Assembly: GCF_001280005.1 (NCBI RefSeq)
Contig: NZ_LGDW01000064.1
Location: forward strand, 1-17,119
DNA from: Streptomyces sp. NRRL WC-3618
GTDB taxonomy: Bacteria > Actinomycetota > Actinomycetes > Streptomycetales > Streptomycetaceae
DNA: 17,119 nt
Reading direction: 5' to 3'
The translations under genes were made by a program, and so were the position numbers. The notes beneath the pieces were generated by a model. It was given only the letters and a program-made list of their open reading frames with translations. It was not told the DNA's origin and did not search any database. The first letter of the stretch is position 1; every line of letters starts with the position of its first letter. Positions 14,639-17,119 of the stretch are shown piece by piece.

Positions 14639-15609
14639 TGGGCCTGTATCCGGAAATCGAACCGTACGACCACGGCATGCTGGATGTCGGGGACGGCAAC
14701 CGTGTCTACTGGGAGGTCTGCGGTAACCCGCGAGGCAAGCCGGCGCTGTTTCTGCACGGCGGGCCCGGGTCGGGGGCGAGCGCGTTCTCCCGGCGGTACT
14801 TCGATCCGGCCGCGTACCGGATCGTGCTGCTCGACCAGCGTGGGGCCGGGCGTTCGACGCCGCACGCGAGCGCGTACGACACCGATATGAGCGTCAACAC
14901 GACGGGCCACATCCTGGCCGATCTCGAGCTGCTGAGGCGGCACTTGGGCATCGAGCGGTGGCTGGTGTGGGGGGTGTCCTGGGGTTCGGTGCTCGGGTTG
15001 CGGTACGCCCAGACGCATCCGGAGGTCGTGTCCGAGCTGGTGCTCACCGCGGTCGCGACCGGTTCCGACGCCGAAGTGGCCCTGCTGACCAGAGGACTGG
15101 GGAACCTGTTCCCCGAGGCTTTCGAGAAATTCCGTGCCGGGGTGCCGGAGGACGAGCGGGACGGGAACCTCGCCGCCGCGTACAACCGGCTGCTGGAGTC
15201 GCCCGACCCCGAAGTACGAGAGCGCGCCGCGCGGGCATGGACCGACTGGGAAACGGCCATGCTCCCGGCGCCGCCCCGTTCCGTACCGCGCTACGAGGAC
15301 CCGGTGTTCCGCATGGGCTTCGCTCGGACCGTCACCCACTACTGGGGCGACGACCACTTCCTGGGCGAGGGCAACGAGGGCGCGCACGGGGTCGTACTGC
15401 GCGACGCTCACCTGCTCAAGAACATCCCCGGCACCCTCGTCCAGGGAAGCCTCGACCCCTCGAACCTGCTGGGCACGGTCTGGCGGCTCCACCACGCCTG
15501 GCCCGGCAGCGAGTTGATCGTCGTCGACGAGGTGGGCCACAACGCGGGAGCGCCGGGCATGGTGGACGAACTGGTGGCGGCCACGGACCGGTATGCCGCC
15601 CGTGGCTGA
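14638..15609 (+). CDS. Proline iminopeptidase-like alpha/beta hydrolase
   Basis: 323 aa. Features of prolyl aminopeptidase (peptidase S33): oxyanion-hole motif HGGPGSG (40-46), DQRGAGRSTPHA (66-77), the N-T-T segment before the elbow, and nucleophile elbow GVSWGSVLG (112-120) with Ser114. TVTHYWGDDHFL (231-242) lies in the cap region, and GHNAG (300-304) provides the catalytic His301. These enzymes release N-terminal proline from peptides in the cytoplasm. Odd point: the usual GRYD motif carrying the acid reads GSLDPSN here, so Asp273 is the likely acid but its surroundings are atypical. ATG 14638 gives the family start GLYPEIEPYDHGML; the GTG at 14590 is less likely. Convergent with the 2Fe-2S gene. 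Confidence 0.88.
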   Translation: MGLYPEIEPYDHGMLDVGDGNRVYWEVCGNPRGKPALFLHGGPGSGASAFSRRYFDPAAYRIVLLDQRGAGRSTPHASAYDTDMSVNTTGHILADLELLRRHLGIERWLVWGVSWGSVLGLRYAQTHPEVVSELVLTAVATGSDAEVALLTRGLGNLFPEAFEKFRAGVPEDERDGNLAAAYNRLLESPDPEVRERAARAWTDWETAMLPAPPRSVPRYEDPVFRMGFARTVTHYWGDDHFLGEGNEGAHGVVLRDAHLLKNIPGTLVQGSLDPSNLLGTVWRLHHAWPGSELIVVDEVGHNAGAPGMVDELVAATDRYAARG

Positions 15610-15768
15610 GCCGGCTGTCGGCTTGGTCCTGTGGTTTGGATCAGCTCGGCTGTGAGGTGGGGTTCTTCTCGGCCGACCCGAGCGGGACGCGGAGCGTTGG
15701 CGACCGACGACAACGCCGCAGAGGCGCGTGCACGTCCCGCGACGCCGAGATGATCCCAACGGCAGGGC
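15610..15768. other. Convergent intergenic region
   Basis: 159 bp between two converging genes. A small hairpin GCGTTG/CAACGC (near 15693-15715) is the only structure noted; I see no strong terminator and no gene. Confidence 0.4.
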
Positions 15769-16185
15769 CTAGCGACGGCGCGTGCGGTCCCGGGTGCGTT
15801 CGCCCGCGGACTGGATGAACTGGAGTTCCAGCGTGGGTGGGGGAGGGGCGACGCCAGGGCCGCCCGCCTCCGCCCAGCGGAGTATCTCGTCGGTGGAGTC
15901 GTCGCCCATCGACCAGCCGATCCACACGGCTTTCCCGCCACGCATGCGGCCCTCGCCCGACGGCTGGACGACGATGACGTTTGCCTGGTCGCAGGGGCCG
16001 AGACAGTCCGCCGTACGGACCACGAGGCGGCCGGCGGAGGCGGTGGCCGCCGCGCGCAGCCGCTCCAGCTGCCAATCGTGGTCGTAGCCGGGGTACTTGC
16101 GCGGGTCGCCGCAACAGCAGCCACGGCAGACGACCAGAGTGCAGGGGCGGGTGCGGGCGGCACCGATCACCGTACGGGCGCTCAC
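15769..16185 (-). CDS. Thioredoxin-like (2Fe-2S) ferredoxin domain protein
   Basis: 138 aa. TLVVCRGCCCGD (16-27) and TADCLGPCDQANVIVVQPSG (58-77) are the two cysteine regions of the thioredoxin-like 2Fe-2S ferredoxin family. Cys20, Cys25, Cys61 and Cys65 fit the C-x4-C...C-x3-C pattern; Cys23 and Cys24 are extra. The C-terminus is charged (GERTRDRTRRR). A cytoplasmic electron carrier or redox adaptor is likely; the partner is unknown. The GTG at 16185 has GGAGGG on the minus strand about 7 nt upstream. It overlaps the upstream 65-aa gene by 4 bp (GTGA), so the two should be translationally coupled. Related proteins are sometimes found near cobalamin genes, but none are present here. Confidence 0.87.
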   Translation of the reverse strand: MSARTVIGAARTRPCTLVVCRGCCCGDPRKYPGYDHDWQLERLRAAATASAGRLVVRTADCLGPCDQANVIVVQPSGEGRMRGGKAVWIGWSMGDDSTDEILRWAEAGGPGVAPPPPTLELQFIQSAGERTRDRTRRR

Positions 16186-16379
16186 AGATCGCCCTCCGTT
16201 CCGAAGAGGTGCCGCACCACCGAGCGGTGGCTGGCCTGTGCATGGGTCAGTGCGTGCGCGCGGGCCCGCGCCGGGTCGACGAGCCGGCCGCCGGGGCCCT
16301 GTCGGCTCGCGATGATCTCCTCCCGCAGAGTCGCCAGGACCCGCTCGCGCACCGCTCCGAGCGGTTCGATCTTCGTCAT
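16182..16379 (-). CDS. 65-aa protein of unknown function, coupled to the 2Fe-2S protein
   Basis: Starts MTKIEPLGAVRERVLATLRE; predicted mostly helical, with a basic and His-rich second half (ARARAHALTHAQASHRS). No known domain is recognised; the first half, with regularly spaced Arg and Leu, could form an amphipathic helix. Its TGA (16182-16184 complement) overlaps the GTG of the 2Fe-2S gene in a GTGA junction, a strong sign of an operon and support for it being a real gene. The SD before the ATG at 16379 is weak. It could be a partner or small regulator of the redox protein, but that is inference from position alone. Confidence 0.7.
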   Translation of the reverse strand: MTKIEPLGAVRERVLATLREEIIASRQGPGGRLVDPARARAHALTHAQASHRSVVRHLFGTEGDL

Positions 16380-16647
16380 GGGCCCATCTTCGCCGAACCG
16401 GGGGCGATTTAAGGGCCGTAACCGACTGGATATCGGACGGGACTCTTGTCTGCTCGGACGGCGGTACGGGGTCGTCACCACGCTTGAGTGGTTGTGCGGC
16501 CAGATCGAGGACAGCCTCGACACCGCTGGCGCCGGCCGGAATTGCCTCGCTGTCGTCAGCACCGGGCTCGACGTCACTCGACCCCGGCGACGACCGGCGG
16601 ACCGAGGAGGCGTGCGCAGGGTGGAAGCTGGTGGGGGCCTGCGCAGT
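16380..16647. other. Intergenic region upstream of the 65-aa gene
   Basis: No gene is recognised on either strand; the open frames here lack family features and SD sites. An AT-richer patch, GATTTAAGG (16409-16417), gives a minus-strand TTAAAT that could serve as -10 for the 65-aa gene, weakly supported. Confidence 0.4.
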
Positions 16648-16679
16648 CGTTACGCCTGGTTCGGTAGCCAGGCGTAACG
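16648..16679 (-). terminator. Hairpin overlapping the end of the GNAT gene
   Basis: Perfect 12-bp inverted repeat, arms 16648-16659 and 16668-16679 (CGTTACGCCTGG/CCAGGCGTAACG) with an 8-nt loop. The stop codon TAA (complement of 16650-16652) and the last eight codons lie inside the stem-loop. No U-tract follows. Confidence 0.65.
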
Positions 16680-17119
16680 CACATCCGGCTCCCGCTCCTC
16701 GTTCCCGCTGCCGTCCGTTCGCTCGACGGGGACGAAGCCGTGGCGTTCGTAGAAGCGGTGGGCGGGCTTGTTGACCTGGAAGGTCCACAGGGTCAGTCCC
16801 TCAGGTCTGCGCTCCTTCGCGAGGGCGACGAAAAGATCGCCGATGCCGTGCCCGCGCCACTCCGGGAGCAGGTACAGCTGGGACACCTCGTCAGCGGCGA
16901 GCACCATCACGCCGACGATCCCGCCCTTGGACGATGCCTCCGCGACCCAGGTCTCGCGGTGGGGAACCACCACGTCCCGGAAGTAGTCGCGGACCTCGTC
17001 GTCGGATCGTGGCCAGGTGACGGTCGGGAGGGCGGCGGCTCTGGACCGCAGCAGCACTTCGGCCGCGAGGCCGGCATCGTCGGCCGCCGCACGACGGAGG
17101 GCGATCGTCGGGGTGGGGG
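16650..17119 (-). CDS. GNAT family N-acetyltransferase (5' end outside window)
   Basis: The frame is open to the right edge; upstream of the GTG at 17057 it reads TIALRRAAADDAGLAAEVLL, the usual first strand and helix of a GNAT fold, so the true start lies beyond 17119 or very near it. The acetyl-CoA binding motif A is clear: VSQLYLLPEWRGHGIGDLFV with R-G-H-G-I-G. Motif B follows as NKPAHRFYERHGFVPVERTD. Near the start, PHRETWVAEASSKGGIVGVM forms the preceding strands. It transfers an acetyl group from acetyl-CoA to an unknown amine or small molecule. A hairpin overlaps its stop codon. It is separated by 268 bp from the 65-aa/2Fe-2S pair on the same strand. Confidence 0.9.
   Translation of the reverse strand, partial: PTPTIALRRAAADDAGLAAEVLLRSRAAALPTVTWPRSDDEVRDYFRDVVVPHRETWVAEASSKGGIVGVMVLAADEVSQLYLLPEWRGHGIGDLFVALAKERRPEGLTLWTFQVNKPAHRFYERHGFVPVERTDGSGNEEREPDVRYAWLPNQA

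Noticed and set aside
13186..15759. 857-aa minus-strand open frame reaching across the UdgB and iminopeptidase genes
   Set aside because: Only its last 170 codons form a recognisable S4 protein starting at 13698; the rest is antisense to two well-supported plus-strand genes.
16078..16677. 199-aa plus-strand frame across the right-hand intergenic region
   Set aside because: No SD or domain, and it overlaps the coupled 65-aa/2Fe-2S pair and the GNAT end on the opposite strand.
1..17119. tRNA, rRNA, CRISPR array, insertion sequence or prophage
   Set aside because: No cloverleaf, regularly spaced repeat, transposase or integrase motif was seen; gene content and composition are uniform throughout.

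Overview
The window is very GC-rich, with codon third positions almost all G or C, GTG starts, purine-rich Shine-Dalgarno sites and a gene set (four-domain S1, DUF6343, PAC2, DUF3068) typical of a Streptomyces or close relative. The genus comes from gene content and base composition, not from a database search. It looks like ordinary core chromosome: I saw no transposase, integrase, tRNA, rRNA, CRISPR array or phage gene, and noticed no in-frame TTA codon in the called genes.

Layout, left to right. A partial secreted-type protein with two Ig-like repeats enters from the left edge and ends at a hairpin. A two-gene unit follows (44-aa membrane peptide, then a DUF3068/PorA-family protein). It runs tail to tail into the helicase gene hrpB on the minus strand, overlapping it by 11 bp. 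A perfect 18-bp-arm hairpin separates hrpB from an upstream minus-strand SAM methyltransferase. That gene is divergent from rpsA (ribosomal protein S1), which has a near-consensus promoter and a roughly 200-nt leader with a UUCG-capped hairpin. After the rpsA terminator come a PAC2-family gene, coaE (dephospho-CoA kinase, last step of CoA synthesis) and a small TPR protein. A minus-strand DUF6343 membrane protein separates these from a plus-strand run: GNAT-like acyltransferase, second SAM methyltransferase, MOSC protein and DoxX-family membrane protein. A minus-strand S4/Hsp15-like gene is divergent from a family 5 uracil-DNA glycosylase gene, followed by a proline iminopeptidase-like hydrolase. 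The right end holds a coupled minus-strand pair (65-aa unknown protein, then a thioredoxin-like 2Fe-2S protein) and a GNAT acetyltransferase that runs off the right edge.

Functional picture: mostly housekeeping (translation: S1 and the Hsp15-like protein; nucleic-acid metabolism: HrpB and UdgB; cofactor: CoaE) plus conserved actinobacterial proteins of unknown role. Gene order does not suggest a biosynthetic cluster or defence island, and I did not find a convincing undescribed system. The most useful second looks are the rpsA leader, several start codons lying 6-7 nt after a -10-like hexamer (possible leaderless genes), repeats in the S4/UdgB divergent promoter, and the coupled 65-aa/2Fe-2S pair.

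No gene-free stretch is as long as 300 bases except the methyltransferase-rpsA interval (5622-5924), described below. The 269 bp at 16380-16648 hold no gene that I recognise.
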